Source: Rugalucina vietnamica
Taxonomy: Eukaryota > Mollusca > Bivalvia > Lucinida > Lucinidae
Direction: 5' to 3'
DNA length: 64,000 nucleotides
Assembly: GCA_964017185.1 (NCBI GenBank)
Contig: OZ024879.1
Coordinates: 28,120,956-28,184,955, forward strand
In this document: positions 33,152-42,957 of the stretch, one piece after another
Layout of the letters: every line of letters begins with the position of its first letter
Position numbering within the stretch: the stretch's first letter is position 1
Program-made: the position numbers and the translations under genes
Notes under the pieces: generated by a model
Database searches by the model: none
What the model was told of the DNA's origin: nothing
Seen by the model: the letters and a program-made list of their open reading frames with translations, nothing else

Positions 33152-33887
33152 GTATACATAGGCGAGGCTGATTTTTTTGGGGTGAAAATTTTGAATTTCC
33201 GTATTTTTTTTTTGGGGGGGGGGGGGGGGGGGTTCAGAAAAACTAGTTATTTTTTAGGGTAGTGAGCTTTTTATGGATATTTTTGTTTGGGTCATGCCTT
33301 TTCTGAATTATTTTTTGGGGGTTATCTATAATTCTAAGTAATTTTTTGGGTTTTGCACATTTCTTGGGAAATCTCTTTATTTCTTTATTTCTATAAAGAT
33401 AAGAGTGGCTTACACTTATGTCTTACAAGGCCTTAAGATTCAATTTTGTTTGCGACCATGCCTTATGACTGGTCTCGGTGAAATTTTGGAAGCTTGATCA
33501 ATTAACATGATTGCAAATCAAATGGAATCAAAACCATCATAGGACTTACACTTTGAGAATAAATAAAATCTTTAATAATTTTTATCCAACTTGGTATTTA
33601 CTTCCTAGTTCCTACATATACTAACTGTATTGTGACGTGTTCTGTTGGTTGGTTGATTTGGGATTTAATGACCCACCAACAGCTTAGATCATATGGATGT
33701 GATAAAATTTCATCAATAGGCATAAAAAAGATGAATACATGCAATTTTTTGGGGTAAGCTAAAAGTTCAAGTATTTTTTTTTTTTTTTTGGTATGCCTGA
33801 TAGGACTGGTATTTTTTGGGGGTGGTCAGTAAATCTCAGTAATTTTTGGGGTTTGGGGGTAGAAGCTGGGGCCTCGCCTATGTATCC
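33152..33887. mobile_element. Possible 736-bp inverted-repeat element
   Basis: GTATACATAGGCGAGGC at the left and GCCTCGCCTATGTATCC at the right are inverse at 16 of 17 positions. The inside is rich in T-run plus G-run stretches, including T11G19 near 33,206-33,232, and TTTTTTGGGG repeats at both sides. No coding. Both T/G-rich flanks may be arms of a long degenerate foldback. Confidence 0.55.
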
Positions 33888-34102
33888 ACAAAAATGAGAG
33901 TACCCACCTGGGCCCCGAACCCCCCTTGCAACAATATGCATATCATATTTCATACCCTTTTCAGCTTGGCACTCATGAATTACTTTAACATTTAACAAAT
34001 AAAGCTATCATGCACAGAAATACCATTTTCATTTGAGGTTTAAGACTATATTTTAAAGTTGTTAATATACTGATCAACACCGGAATAAAAAATTGATGCA
34101 TG

Positions 34103-34521
34103 TGTGACAGGGCTGTTATATCTCCAATATCCATTTCCCATAGCCGTAATGAAATCCGATACTTCCATATCCTATACTGCATTAAGTCATCCTACCTTTT
34201 TATTTTTTTCCATTTTTGCCTTAAGCGTACTGTGGACTGTGACGATCAATGACGTTTATGACATGTGACTGTTTTCGCGCCAAGTTGCTTGACTAACCAA
34301 TCACGCATGCGCACTAAACCCCCCGCTTCATTCAGTCACATCTCTATTTGCAAAGCGTTAGGACGTGTACTCTTCATCTAACGTAGTTCCTTGCAAATCA
34401 GTGTCATAACAATTATTTGTATAAATTGTTTGGATATATTGTTGCAGTTGCTGACGCAGTCAACAAACAGAGAAACCTCTATTTGTGTCGTCTTCCATAA
34501 CGACCTCTGAACTCTACAACA
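34103..34521 (+). mobile_element. 5' LTR of a Gypsy-like retrotransposon
   Basis: Starts TGTGACAGGGCTGTTATATC and ends CTACAACA, so TG..CA ends, 419 bp. Its first 96 bases are repeated without visible difference at 42,862-42,957, right after a polypurine tract. Its later part recurs at 35,956-36,165 and 36,400-36,579. A TATA-like GTATAAATT lies near 34,420. An alternative reading is two different LTRs abutting at TGTGACGATC (34,238); the primer site after 34,521 and the polypurine tract before 42,862 favour one 419-bp LTR. Confidence 0.75.
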
Positions 34522-34524
34522 TTT

Positions 34525-34542
34525 TGGCGCCCAATAAGGGAC
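34525..34542 (+). other. Primer binding site, tRNA-Lys-like
   Basis: TGGCGCCCAATAAGGGAC starts three bases after the LTR end and agrees at about 15 of 18 positions with the usual tRNA-Lys primer site beginning TGGCGCCC. This fixes the LTR boundary and plus-strand orientation. Confidence 0.75.
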
Positions 34543-35955
34543 TGCGCCATTGGGTCCTGCAACGATCACGCGACACCCTCAGCCAATGGGAGTCAACCAC
34601 TGACGTCATCGGATATACCCGTCGCTCCATTGGCTGCGCATTGGTTCATGGCGGCCTCCATTGATAAACAGTTTCGACTCATTCATGGAAGTTCTTCTTC
34701 GTTGGTGAGCGACTTATGTTTGTGCACAGACACTTCATATTGCCGGCAGCTGATATAAACATTCTCTGAATTCGTCCACTCGTACGTTTCTGTCCATTTC
34801 CTGGGAAAACGCGTTTATTCAACTTCAAAGAACTTCTTCAGGGTTTACTCCTATTTACTACAGAATACTACGGTGTGTACTACGATGACATTCCATAGTA
34901 AAAGTGCATGAAGTTCACGACTTAGCCTTGAGCAATTAACATAGCTCGATTGTTGGTCAATCTTTTTCAAGTACACTGAAAGGGCTATTATTGCAGTTAT
35001 TTATTTTGATAATATTCATTGAATTAGATAGCTTATACCCCATTCAAGTGTTATACATGTCATGGTTACACTAATCGTATAACTTTCTCACGTATAATTA
35101 CCAAATTGCCCACAATGAAAGGATAAAACATTGGTCTTCTTCCCTGTACTTGAAGAATAGAAGTGTGGTGTAATAGTGATCAATATTGTGTTTATTCATT
35201 CGTGGATCAGTGAAATTGAAATAAATACCTTTGTATTACACACACTTGCCAATGTGAAAGTAGGACAAGTATACTGCACAACTAAAGTAAAGAAAGAGAC
35301 AGTTTTAAACTGCTTAATTTTCAACATAGTATAAATTTTCAACTATTGATTTTGATCATCAACTCATTCTTGTCATTTATGTATGCATGTTTGGCGATGG
35401 AATAAGAAAACACTATCCTTTCCCTTGCGTGTTTCACTTGTTAACCCTTCACTTCCCACCTTTCTGAAAAGCAAACAAACAAACGCCTATTTATTTCAGT
35501 ATTAGCAGACTAGCGACATGGGGACAGAATGACTGCTAGTGACTTTTTCTTTTACAAACTTTAGGTGGTCTTCTATTGTTGTCTTAGAAAATAATCCCCC
35601 TTTCTAGCCTTGTACTTAACTGTCAGTGATAGGAAGTTAAAACAGTTTTTCAACAAGCTACTGAGATTGTCATAATTTTATGTCAAATATATTTGATATA
35701 AATTTGGCAAACCCATTGGTAGAAAAACTTTACAGTTAAAAAAAACCCTCAGGCTTTACAGGCAGCTACTACACAAATTTGAAAGTGCAATTGAGTAAAG
35801 CTGTTGCTGTTTGAGTAATGTAAATGCGGTGAAGCACAGAGCTAACATTGGGAATCGAACCAGGGGTCCTCATTTACACTGTAGCTTTGAAATTTGAATA
35901 TAGCAGATGCAGTGAAATACAATTTGAGATTTTTGAGAAATCGTCTTAGAAATTT
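34543..35955 (+). other. LTR-element interior, no gag/pol
   Basis: About 1.4 kb after the primer site. Three CCAATgg-type motifs lie at 34,582-34,645. No protease, reverse transcriptase or gag frame is present. The element therefore looks non-autonomous or heavily deleted. Confidence 0.6.
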
Positions 35956-36165
35956 TGTGACGATCAATGACGTTTATGACATGTGACTGTTTTCGCGCCA
36001 AGTTGCTTGACTAACCAATCACACATGCGCACTAAACCCCCCGCTTCATTCAGTCACATCTCTATTTGCAAAGCGTTAGGACGTGTACTCTTCATCCAAC
36101 GTAGTTCCTTGCAAATCAGTGTCATAACAATTATTTGTATAAATTGTTTGGATATATTGTTGCAG
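35956..36165 (+). repeat. Internal copy of LTR segment (part 1)
   Basis: Repeats LTR positions 34,238-34,447 from TGTGACGATCAATGACG to ATTGTTGCAG with two or three changes, preceded by unrelated sequence. Confidence 0.85.
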
Positions 36166-36399
36166 GTACGCTTTAATGCATTTATTTTCATGCTCATATT
36201 TTCATGCTCATCATGTCCGCATATCATTTAGGCTCAAATATTTTTAGTTTACAGCTGAGCAGGCAAACTTTTCATTCCGCCGGTCTGTCAGCTGTGTTTT
36301 GTGCATAAAAGCATAGGTTCATAACTACATGTGTACAAATTAGGTCACGTTGGTTTGTTTACTGCCTTTGTTGTTCGTAACCCAGTTTCTCGCAATGAG

Positions 36400-36579
36400 C
36401 AGTCACATCTCTATTTTCAAAGCGTTAGGACGTGTACTCTTCATCCAACGTAATTCCTTGCAAATCAGTGTCATAACAATTATTTGTATAAATTGTTTGG
36501 ATATATTGTTGCAGTTGCTGACGCAGTAAACAAACAGAGAAACCTCTATTTGTGTCGTCTTCCATAACGACCTCTGAAC
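36400..36579 (+). repeat. Internal copy of LTR segment (part 2)
   Basis: Repeats the LTR from CAGTCACATCTCTATTT to CCTCTGAAC. It overlaps part 1 in content (the CAGTCACATC to TTGCAG block is therefore present twice), with a 234-bp spacer that begins GTACGC and ends AATGAG. Confidence 0.85.
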
Positions 36580-36680
36580 CCTGCCTCATTGAACAATTCT
36601 TGTTTGTTTCCAGGCAGGCGTGATAAGCCATCAGCATCACTGTTATCAATACTACCCAGTCAAGAGAGTTGAAGGATAGT

Positions 36681-36896
36681 TGATTGATTGATTGATTGAT
36701 GTTTAACGACGCGTCAACCCTAATGGGTCATTAGCGTCTAACAATTGTAAAATGCATAATTTAGTTCAGAGAAAAAGCAAAACATATGGTGAGAATTATC
36801 AAAGTCATAAATATTATTCCGCTAGATGAAAGATACAGTGATTAAAATGAAATGATAGAAATGGAGAAAGGTATAAATATGATTTGTGTTAAAAAT
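36681..36896 (-). other. LINE 3' UTR and tail
   Basis: 216 bases after ORF2. Near the end the motif GACGCTAATGACCCATTAGG is shared with the truncated copy at 25.8 kb and is the likely RT recognition end; tail of ATCA units. Confidence 0.8.
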
Positions 36897-39800
36897 TTAT
36901 ATTTTGTTAAAAAGGTTAGTTCGTTTTAAAAATGACAAAATGCGTTCAACAGATACATTTTTGAACAAATCTTTCAAACTGTTACTTTGAAAGCAGGAAC
37001 GACGTACATCTATAAAATCAATGCATTCAAGCAGAAAGTGCTTGACAGTTAATTGTGTGTCACATCCAATACATTGAGGTTTATCTTCTCGATTAAGTAA
37101 ATATGAATGTGTCAATCGTGTATGACCAATTCGAAGACGAGAAAGAACAATCTCTTCCCGTCTCGAAAGTTTATGAATTAATCTTGGTCGTTTAACATGA
37201 GGTTCAATTTCTTTCAATTTATTGTCATCTGCTCTGCTCCAAATTAATTGCCATTCATTAAAGACATACTCGTTGATAAAAGGTTTAAAATTGATAAAAG
37301 GAATTTTAAAATCTGTTTGTTCTAGGCTCAGTGATTCTTTTGCTTTCTTGTCGACTTGCTCGTTACCATATATTCCTACATGACTGGGAACCCAGCAATA
37401 CACAATAGTTTTAAATTCAGAAATGCTATGATGTTTCAGCAATATATTTTGTATTTGTTGGTTTTTGGACATTGTATGGTTTAGGGCCTGAAGGACTGAT
37501 AGGGAATCAGAGAAAATAACGAATTTGTTGTACGAGTTACAATTATTAATGAAGTCTAAAGCTAAGTCAAAAGCCTTAGCTTCTGCTGTGAAAATTGAAG
37601 AACCATCAGGTAGACGTAAAGTTTTGCAAACGTCTTTGGAATAAGTAGCACAGCCTACTTTGTTATCTTCCTTTGAACCATCAGTATAAATAAAATGATA
37701 ATCAGAAAATTGTGACTGTAGTTGGTGGAAATTTTCTTTGAGAAAGTGTGGATTTGATTCTGATTTTTTTCCTGTATGAAGTGTCAAATTTACTGTTGGC
37801 TTTCTAATGCACCATGGTGGAATTTCAGAAACGGAATGTTTTTCTATTTTATCTTGTTTGATTTTTGCTGATGTTAAAAGTGGTGCTACTCGTAAACCAA
37901 AAGACCTGATAGCATTTGGTTTACTTTCATAAAGCTGTAAGAGCTCGTCAGAAATATATGGTGGGAAAGTTACCTTATGTGCAGGATTAGAGGGGTTTGC
38001 TGCAAGTCTGATGGCATACTGAAGAGTAAGTTTTTCTCGACGCAAATATAGTGATGGTTCTTCTGCCTCAACATAGAGGCTCTCAACAGGTGACGTTCGA
38101 AAAGCCCCAAGAGCTAGTCTTAGTCCTTGGTGGTGAACTGTATCAAGCATACTCAGGTATGATTTTCTAGCTGATCCATACACAATGGATCCGTAATCCA
38201 ACTTCGACCGAATAATTGACCGATATAGCTGCAGAAGGACAGTGCGGTCAGCACCCCAGTCGGTATGCGATAAAACCTTTAGTAAGTTTAATGCTTTTAG
38301 ACATTTTGCCTTTAAATACTTGATATGCGGTATAAAAGAAAGCTTTCGATCAAATAGAACTCCTAGAAATTTAAAATCTTCAACCACTGGAATAAGAGAT
38401 CCATATAAGTAAACTTCAGGATCATCATGTACTTTCCGTAGCTGACAGAAATGTACACATTGTGTTTTCGACTTGGAAAATTTAAAACCATTATGCGAAG
38501 CCCACTTTTCTATTCTATTTATACACTGCTGTAAGTGTCTTTCAATAGTTCTCATACTTTTCGATCTATAGCACATGCAAAAGTCATCTACATACAATGA
38601 TCCATCTGTTTTAGGATCCAAACAGTCCATTATGCTGTTGATCTTGATATTGAATAATGTTGTAGACAGAATGCTCCCTTGTGGGACACCCTGTGCCTGA
38701 TCAAATTGTTCGGATAAAGTCGATCCAACTCGAACCTGGATCCATCGATCCGCAAGGAAACTTTCTATAAATGTAGCTAATCTGCCTCTAATTCCAAGAT
38801 CATGGAGATCTCGTAGAATGCCATACCTCCAAGTGGTATCATAAGCTTTTTCCAAGTCGAAAAACACGGCCACCACATGCTCTTTCGCAACAAATGCATC
38901 TCGTATGAATGTTTCCAGTCTTATCAAATTGTCATTGGTACATCGTTCAGATCGGAAGCCCGACTGAACAGGTGAAATAAGATTGTTACTTTCTAAGTAC
39001 CAGACAAGTCTAACATTAATCATTCTCTCTAAGGTTTTACAAAGACAACTTGTAAGTGCTATTGGTCTGTAATTGTTAGGTTCTGTGTGGTCTTTTCCTG
39101 GTTTAGGAACTGGTATAACTGTGGCTAGTTCCCAACTTTCGGGAAACTTCCCAGTTTCCCACATATCATTGAATATTTCTAATAGAGCTTGAAGTGAGCT
39201 AGGAGGAAGATGTTTAAGCATTTGATAGTGAACTTCGTCGGGACCTGTTGCTGTATCATGGGCTTTACTGATAGCATCCTTCAGTTCATCTAAATTAAAT
39301 GGTGTATTATATTCTTCATTATTAGATGACTTGAAATTTAATTTAATTTTTTCCTGTTCTTTCTTGTATTTTTGAAAATCCTTTGAGTAATGGCTTGTTG
39401 ATGAATTTGAACAAAATTGTGATGCCAAAGTGTCTGCTATATCTTGCTTTGTTGATGCCAATTCAGATCCGTTGTTAAAATTTGTATTAAGATGTTGATA
39501 AGTAGCAGTTTTTGTTTTACCTGATATTTTCCTAACCATATCCCAGACCTTTTTGGTTGGCGTTTTGTAATTTAATTTTGACACATATGTTCTCCATGAT
39601 TTACGTTTGGCTGATTTAATTGTCCGACGGGCCTTTGCTCTAGAATTCCTATAAGTATTTAAATTTTCATTAGTTGGAAACTTGCAGAACCTAGATAGTG
39701 TTTGTTTTCGTTGTTTGATAGCTTCTTTACAATCGTCATTGTACCATGGGTTACTTTTCTTTGGGTTTGTCGAGGTTTTTGGAATGCATTTTTCAGATAT

Positions 39801-40610
39801 ACTTATTAAATAAGAAGTAAAAGTTGCTATAGGATCAGAAGATTTTGAGAGAGAAGTGTTAGTAAGGGATTCATCACATAAAGTATGAAATAAATCCCAA
39901 TTAGCTTTATTTAGTTTCCATTTAGGATTATGATCTTCATCATGATTCTGAATGCTTTCAATTATTATCGGAAAGTGATCAGACCCGTGTTGGTCTTCAC
40001 ATACAGACCAATTATAGTCAAGATAGAGAGAGGGATGAAAGAGTGAGAGATCAATAGACGAAAAAGTACCTTTTCCAGAATCAAGAAAAGTTTTAGATTT
40101 ATCATTCATTAAGCAGATGTCATTCTGTGTGATAAATTCCTCGATTAACTCTCCTCTGGGGTCATTATCGTTACTACCCCAAAGTAAATTGTGACCATTG
40201 AAGTCACCTAATATCATAAAGGGAGAAGGGAGTTGCTTAAGTAAAGAGTTAAGATGTTCAGATCTTAGTTCGAAGGAAGGCGGGATATAGACAGAACAGA
40301 AAGTAATCTCTTTGTCAAGAGTAACAGAAACAGCTTTAGCTTGTAAATTTGTTTTCAACTTAATTTCACGTTGAGGTAAGGAAGACTTAACTAGAATAGA
40401 GCTTCCACCAGAAGCTCTGGCACAATCACAGTGGATGTGATTGTAAACATTAAAGCCTTTGAAAGTAAAGTTGTCGTCAGTTTTCAGAAAAGTTTCTTGT
40501 AGACAGAAAACAGAAGGTCCTAGTAGACTTAATAGTAATAGTAATTCCTCATAACGTGGTTTTATGCCTCGACAATTCCACTGTATAATTCTTTGTTTAC
40601 TTTTGTCCAT
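36897..40610 (-). CDS. LINE ORF2: endonuclease, reverse transcriptase, RNase H
   Basis: 1,237 residues without a stop. An APE-type endonuclease occupies about residues 1-225: QWNCRGI near the start, LQETFL, GDFNGHNLLWGS near 133, and SDHFPI near 210. The reverse transcriptase spans about 470-760, with YRPIALTSCLCKTLE, FFDLEKAYDTTW, GVPQGSILSTTLFNI and the catalytic YVDD at about 672. RNase H is at about 970-1,095: YTDGSKED, AEAKAFDLAL, FSDSLSVLQAL and WVPSHVGIYGNEQVDKKAK, keeping the acidic residues. A C-terminal C..C....H...C cluster (CIGCDTQLTVKHFLLEC) follows. All catalytic motifs appear intact. The protein would nick target DNA, prime on it and copy the element RNA. It starts 57 nt after ORF1, so translation probably relies on reinitiation. 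Confidence 0.95.
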   Translation of the reverse strand: MDKSKQRIIQWNCRGIKPRYEELLLLLSLLGPSVFCLQETFLKTDDNFTFKGFNVYNHIHCDCARASGGSSILVKSSLPQREIKLKTNLQAKAVSVTLDKEITFCSVYIPPSFELRSEHLNSLLKQLPSPFMILGDFNGHNLLWGSNDNDPRGELIEEFITQNDICLMNDKSKTFLDSGKGTFSSIDLSLFHPSLYLDYNWSVCEDQHGSDHFPIIIESIQNHDEDHNPKWKLNKANWDLFHTLCDESLTNTSLSKSSDPIATFTSYLISISEKCIPKTSTNPKKSNPWYNDDCKEAIKQRKQTLSRFCKFPTNENLNTYRNSRAKARRTIKSAKRKSWRTYVSKLNYKTPTKKVWDMVRKISGKTKTATYQHLNTNFNNGSELASTKQDIADTLASQFCSNSSTSHYSKDFQKYKKEQEKIKLNFKSSNNEEYNTPFNLDELKDAISKAHDTATGPDEVHYQMLKHLPPSSLQALLEIFNDMWETGKFPESWELATVIPVPKPGKDHTEPNNYRPIALTSCLCKTLERMINVRLVWYLESNNLISPVQSGFRSERCTNDNLIRLETFIRDAFVAKEHVVAVFFDLEKAYDTTWRYGILRDLHDLGIRGRLATFIESFLADRWIQVRVGSTLSEQFDQAQGVPQGSILSTTLFNIKINSIMDCLDPKTDGSLYVDDFCMCYRSKSMRTIERHLQQCINRIEKWASHNGFKFSKSKTQCVHFCQLRKVHDDPEVYLYGSLIPVVEDFKFLGVLFDRKLSFIPHIKYLKAKCLKALNLLKVLSHTDWGADRTVLLQLYRSIIRSKLDYGSIVYGSARKSYLSMLDTVHHQGLRLALGAFRTSPVESLYVEAEEPSLYLRREKLTLQYAIRLAANPSNPAHKVTFPPYISDELLQLYESKPNAIRSFGLRVAPLLTSAKIKQDKIEKHSVSEIPPWCIRKPTVNLTLHTGKKSESNPHFLKENFHQLQSQFSDYHFIYTDGSKEDNKVGCATYSKDVCKTLRLPDGSSIFTAEAKAFDLALDFINNCNSYNKFVIFSDSLSVLQALNHTMSKNQQIQNILLKHHSISEFKTIVYCWVPSHVGIYGNEQVDKKAKESLSLEQTDFKIPFINFKPFINEYVFNEWQLIWSRADDNKLKEIEPHVKRPRLIHKLSRREEIVLSRLRIGHTRLTHSYLLNREDKPQCIGCDTQLTVKHFLLECIDFIDVRRSCFQSNSLKDLFKNVSVERILSFLKRTNLFNKI

Positions 40611-40667
40611 TAAATAATTTACAGAGAATTAAAAACTTGACCCTTCTTAAATGTAAAAGACTGGAAA

Positions 40668-42002
40668 CTAAGTATTTGGAATTCTTGGAAGATGCACTTT
40701 GCGAGGACTAGGAGGAGTGACATCTGCCTCCATGCTAGTTTCTTCAAGGCAGTCATAGTAATTGTCAGTTCTTACGGGGTCATCAGCCCCTTTCGGTACT
40801 CTCTCGGACAGAAGCTTCCTTCTATCCTTTGGTGAGAGAGGCTTTGGTGGTGCAGGAGGCTTTCCTCCTGCCGTTGGAGGTTTACCTCCAGTTGGAGGTT
40901 TACCTCCTGCAGTTTTGTTGGACGGAGGGTTTTGAGCAGGAGGAGGTTTGCCTCCTGCTTGTGCAGGGGATGCTTTACCTCCTGCAGTCTGGTTGGTACC
41001 AGAAGGGGCATCGCCTCCTGGATTTTGGTGTGTTTTAATTTGAACGTCGTATGTTTCATCAGTCTGTGTCATGGCATCTACAAGTTTGACTTGTGTGCCA
41101 GCACTTCTTATGATGCTGGCATAGTTTCTGCTTGCAGTCGACGATTGCTGCTCGACGATTTTGCGCGCTTCGAAGAATGAAAGATTTCTGGTATATTTGA
41201 TTTTAAGGATCTCCTTTTCTTTGTGCCAAGTCGGACAGTCGCGTGAAAAAGTGGGGTGTGGGCCACTGCAGTTGACGCACTTTGCTGTTTTATCACAGTT
41301 GCGATCATCACTGCAGTGTTTGTCTTCTCCACAATTTGCACATAGTTTTTGCCTGTTACATCTGCTTTCGTGATGGCCGAAAACCTGACAATGGTAACAT
41401 CGTAGAGGATTTGGTACGTATACCTCCACGTTCACAGATATGTATGCTGCTTTTATTTTCTTTGGCATAATTGGTGTATTGAATGTCAAAACGTAAGTGC
41501 TTGTACGTTTAAGGACACCGTTTCTGCGAACTTGAATGTTACGAATGTCTTGAACTCCTTGACTTCTCAAATGATCTAGGATTTCAACGTCAGTGCAAGG
41601 ACCTAAGTCCTCGCAACGAATGACACCCTTTGAACAATTGAGAGTTTTGTGCAGAGAAATGTTGACGTCAAGGTCAAATAATTTCTTGGTCCGTAGCAGG
41701 TTTTCGATATGTTTCTTCTTTTCGACTTCAAGTAGCAGATCGCCCGATTTAAGCTTTTTGATACTCTTCGGTTGACCTGCTAATGATACGATGCATTTCT
41801 CAATCACGAAAGGGGATAGATCTGAAACTTTTCTCGATGAGTCTGCCGACTGAACGACTAAGAAGCGCGGTACGTTTAGAGCTGATTGTGACGTTACTTG
41901 TGCAGTAGGCTGTCGAGTATCAGAATCCGAAGATCCATCTGACTCTTCAGACCTTTGGCGTTTGTTTGAGTTCTGTGACGATTGATTTTCTGGAACACCC
42001 AT
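40668..42002 (-). CDS. LINE ORF1: gag-like RNA-binding protein
   Basis: 444 residues from the ATG at 42,002 (MGVPENQSS); the frame is open a little further upstream but without a better ATG. An N-terminal Ser/Asp-rich stretch is followed by a basic region. Three CCHC-type knuckles come next at about residues 200-256: CYHCQVFGHHESRC, CANCGEDKHCSDDRNC and CVNCSGPHPTFSRDC. Then comes a Lys/Glu helix and a C-terminal Gly/Pro/Lys repeat (GGKPP, several copies, about 330-395) coming from a small coding minisatellite at 40,850-41,020. Zinc-knuckle ORF1 proteins of I and Jockey elements coat the element RNA. Intact. Confidence 0.93.
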   Translation of the reverse strand: MGVPENQSSQNSNKRQRSEESDGSSDSDTRQPTAQVTSQSALNVPRFLVVQSADSSRKVSDLSPFVIEKCIVSLAGQPKSIKKLKSGDLLLEVEKKKHIENLLRTKKLFDLDVNISLHKTLNCSKGVIRCEDLGPCTDVEILDHLRSQGVQDIRNIQVRRNGVLKRTSTYVLTFNTPIMPKKIKAAYISVNVEVYVPNPLRCYHCQVFGHHESRCNRQKLCANCGEDKHCSDDRNCDKTAKCVNCSGPHPTFSRDCPTWHKEKEILKIKYTRNLSFFEARKIVEQQSSTASRNYASIIRSAGTQVKLVDAMTQTDETYDVQIKTHQNPGGDAPSGTNQTAGGKASPAQAGGKPPPAQNPPSNKTAGGKPPTGGKPPTAGGKPPAPPKPLSPKDRRKLLSERVPKGADDPVRTDNYYDCLEETSMEADVTPPSPRKVHLPRIPNT

Positions 42003-42526
42003 AATTAAATGGATTAATGATTCATCTCGAATGCTCTCCGCCCTCCTTGGAGCCCTACAAGGGAACACTTAAAATGAGTGGCTTTCCTACTCAAAAGTGT
42101 TAGAGATACACAGAGATATACTCGCACAAGCTTGATGCCTACACGATTGACCCGTTGAGCCGCCGCCTTCTAGGAATGATAAAGACAGAAAAAAGACGTT
42201 GATGGGCATATGGTAGGTATCAGGGACGATACTAAAAGACAAGAAGAGAAAGAAAAAGGTGTTCCTAGGGCTTGGCGCGACAAAGCCGATTGACCATACC
42301 CGAGCCCGCATGGCCTCCCGTCTAGTCGAAATCAGGGCCAAAGTGATGTGTTGCATGCCGACCATGTCCGTCAGCACAGCCGACACACTCAATCACCAGG
42401 ATCCCTTCATCCAAACGACACGGGTCGCAGCTCACGGCAAACGAGCCGCTCCTCTATTCGACCGGGTCTTACGGTTCCGCAAGAGGGGGGCGACCGGCCA
42501 ATTCTAACCCGGGTCCGGTACGGGAT
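42003..42526 (-). promoter_or_regulatory. LINE 5' UTR, likely internal promoter
   Basis: 524 bases from the target duplication to the ORF1 ATG. It begins TCCCGTACCGGACCCGGGTT on the minus strand and is clearly GC-richer than its neighbours. I-type LINEs carry their RNA polymerase II promoter here; no specific motif was identified. The open frames on the plus strand are incidental. Confidence 0.6.
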
Positions 42527-42861
42527 TTGAAGGATAGTATCGTTCTTCCCGATACACCTTCCCGTCAGCCATCACAAGCCGGTCCATACATTATTCCTCA
42601 TATGAGGCCAGATGCTGTTAAGCTAAACCCCTTGGCAGATCCGTTTGTACCACGGGCCAGCATACCGACACGAGTTAGACGGCCACAGCGGGGGCGCCAA
42701 AAGCCAAAGTGGATGCTTTCCGATAATTGGCGATTGAAATAATATCGCTGAACAGTCTTTGTTGTTTTGTTTTTGTTTTTATTTTAAGCCATTGCGTTGC
42801 GTTAGACGCGTTGCGCCATTTATATAATGTCGGGACGACATTTCCCCAAAGAGGGGGAAAG
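42527..42861 (+). pseudogene. LTR-element pol tail and polypurine tract
   Basis: Continuation of the LTR element after the LINE. The frame LKDSIVLPDTPSRQ runs to SIPTRVRRPQRGRQKPKWML and a stop at 42,742. Closing RR..RGR..P.W motifs are common at the end of Gypsy pol polyproteins. A polypurine tract, AAAGAGGGGGAAAG, lies at 42,848-42,861 and touches the LTR start. Left of the LINE the same frame reads INTTQSRE before a stop near 36,625, so only a pol remnant is left. Confidence 0.6.
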
Positions 42862-42957
42862 TGTGACAGGGCTGTTATATCTCCAATATCCATTTCCCAT
42901 AGCCGTAATGAAATCCGATACTTCCATATCCTATACTGCATTAAGTCATCCTACCTT
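42862..42957 (+). mobile_element. 3' LTR, truncated (first 96 bp)
   Basis: Starts TGTGACAGGGCTGTTATATC right after the polypurine tract and matches 34,103-34,198 with no visible difference, then stops matching. The rest of the 3' LTR is missing, by deletion or mis-assembly. Confidence 0.8.

Larger units (their letters stand above)
36681..42526 (-). mobile_element. Full-length I/Nimb-like LINE with 12-bp TSD
   Basis: A 5,846-bp non-LTR retrotransposon on the minus strand: 5' UTR (42,526-42,003), ORF1 (gag-like, zinc knuckles), 57-nt gap, ORF2 (endonuclease, reverse transcriptase, RNase H), short 3' UTR and an (ATCA)n tail of about five units. It is flanked by TTGAAGGATAGT at 36,669-36,680 and again at 42,527-42,538, a perfect target-site duplication. 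Both ORFs are open, so the copy is probably young and may be competent. It sits inside the LTR element, whose two halves join in frame if the LINE is ignored. The RNase H domain after the RT points to the I superfamily; Nimb versus I is not settled. Confidence 0.92.

Noticed and set aside
34238..34521. A separate 284-bp LTR beginning TGTGACGATC
   Set aside because: Possible, but the primer site follows 34,521 and the polypurine tract precedes TGTGACAGGG, so a single 419-bp LTR explains both signals better.
40772..42507. Plus-strand and alternative-frame open frames across LINE ORF1 and 5' UTR
   Set aside because: They overlap a clear minus-strand ORF with zinc knuckles and show no motif.
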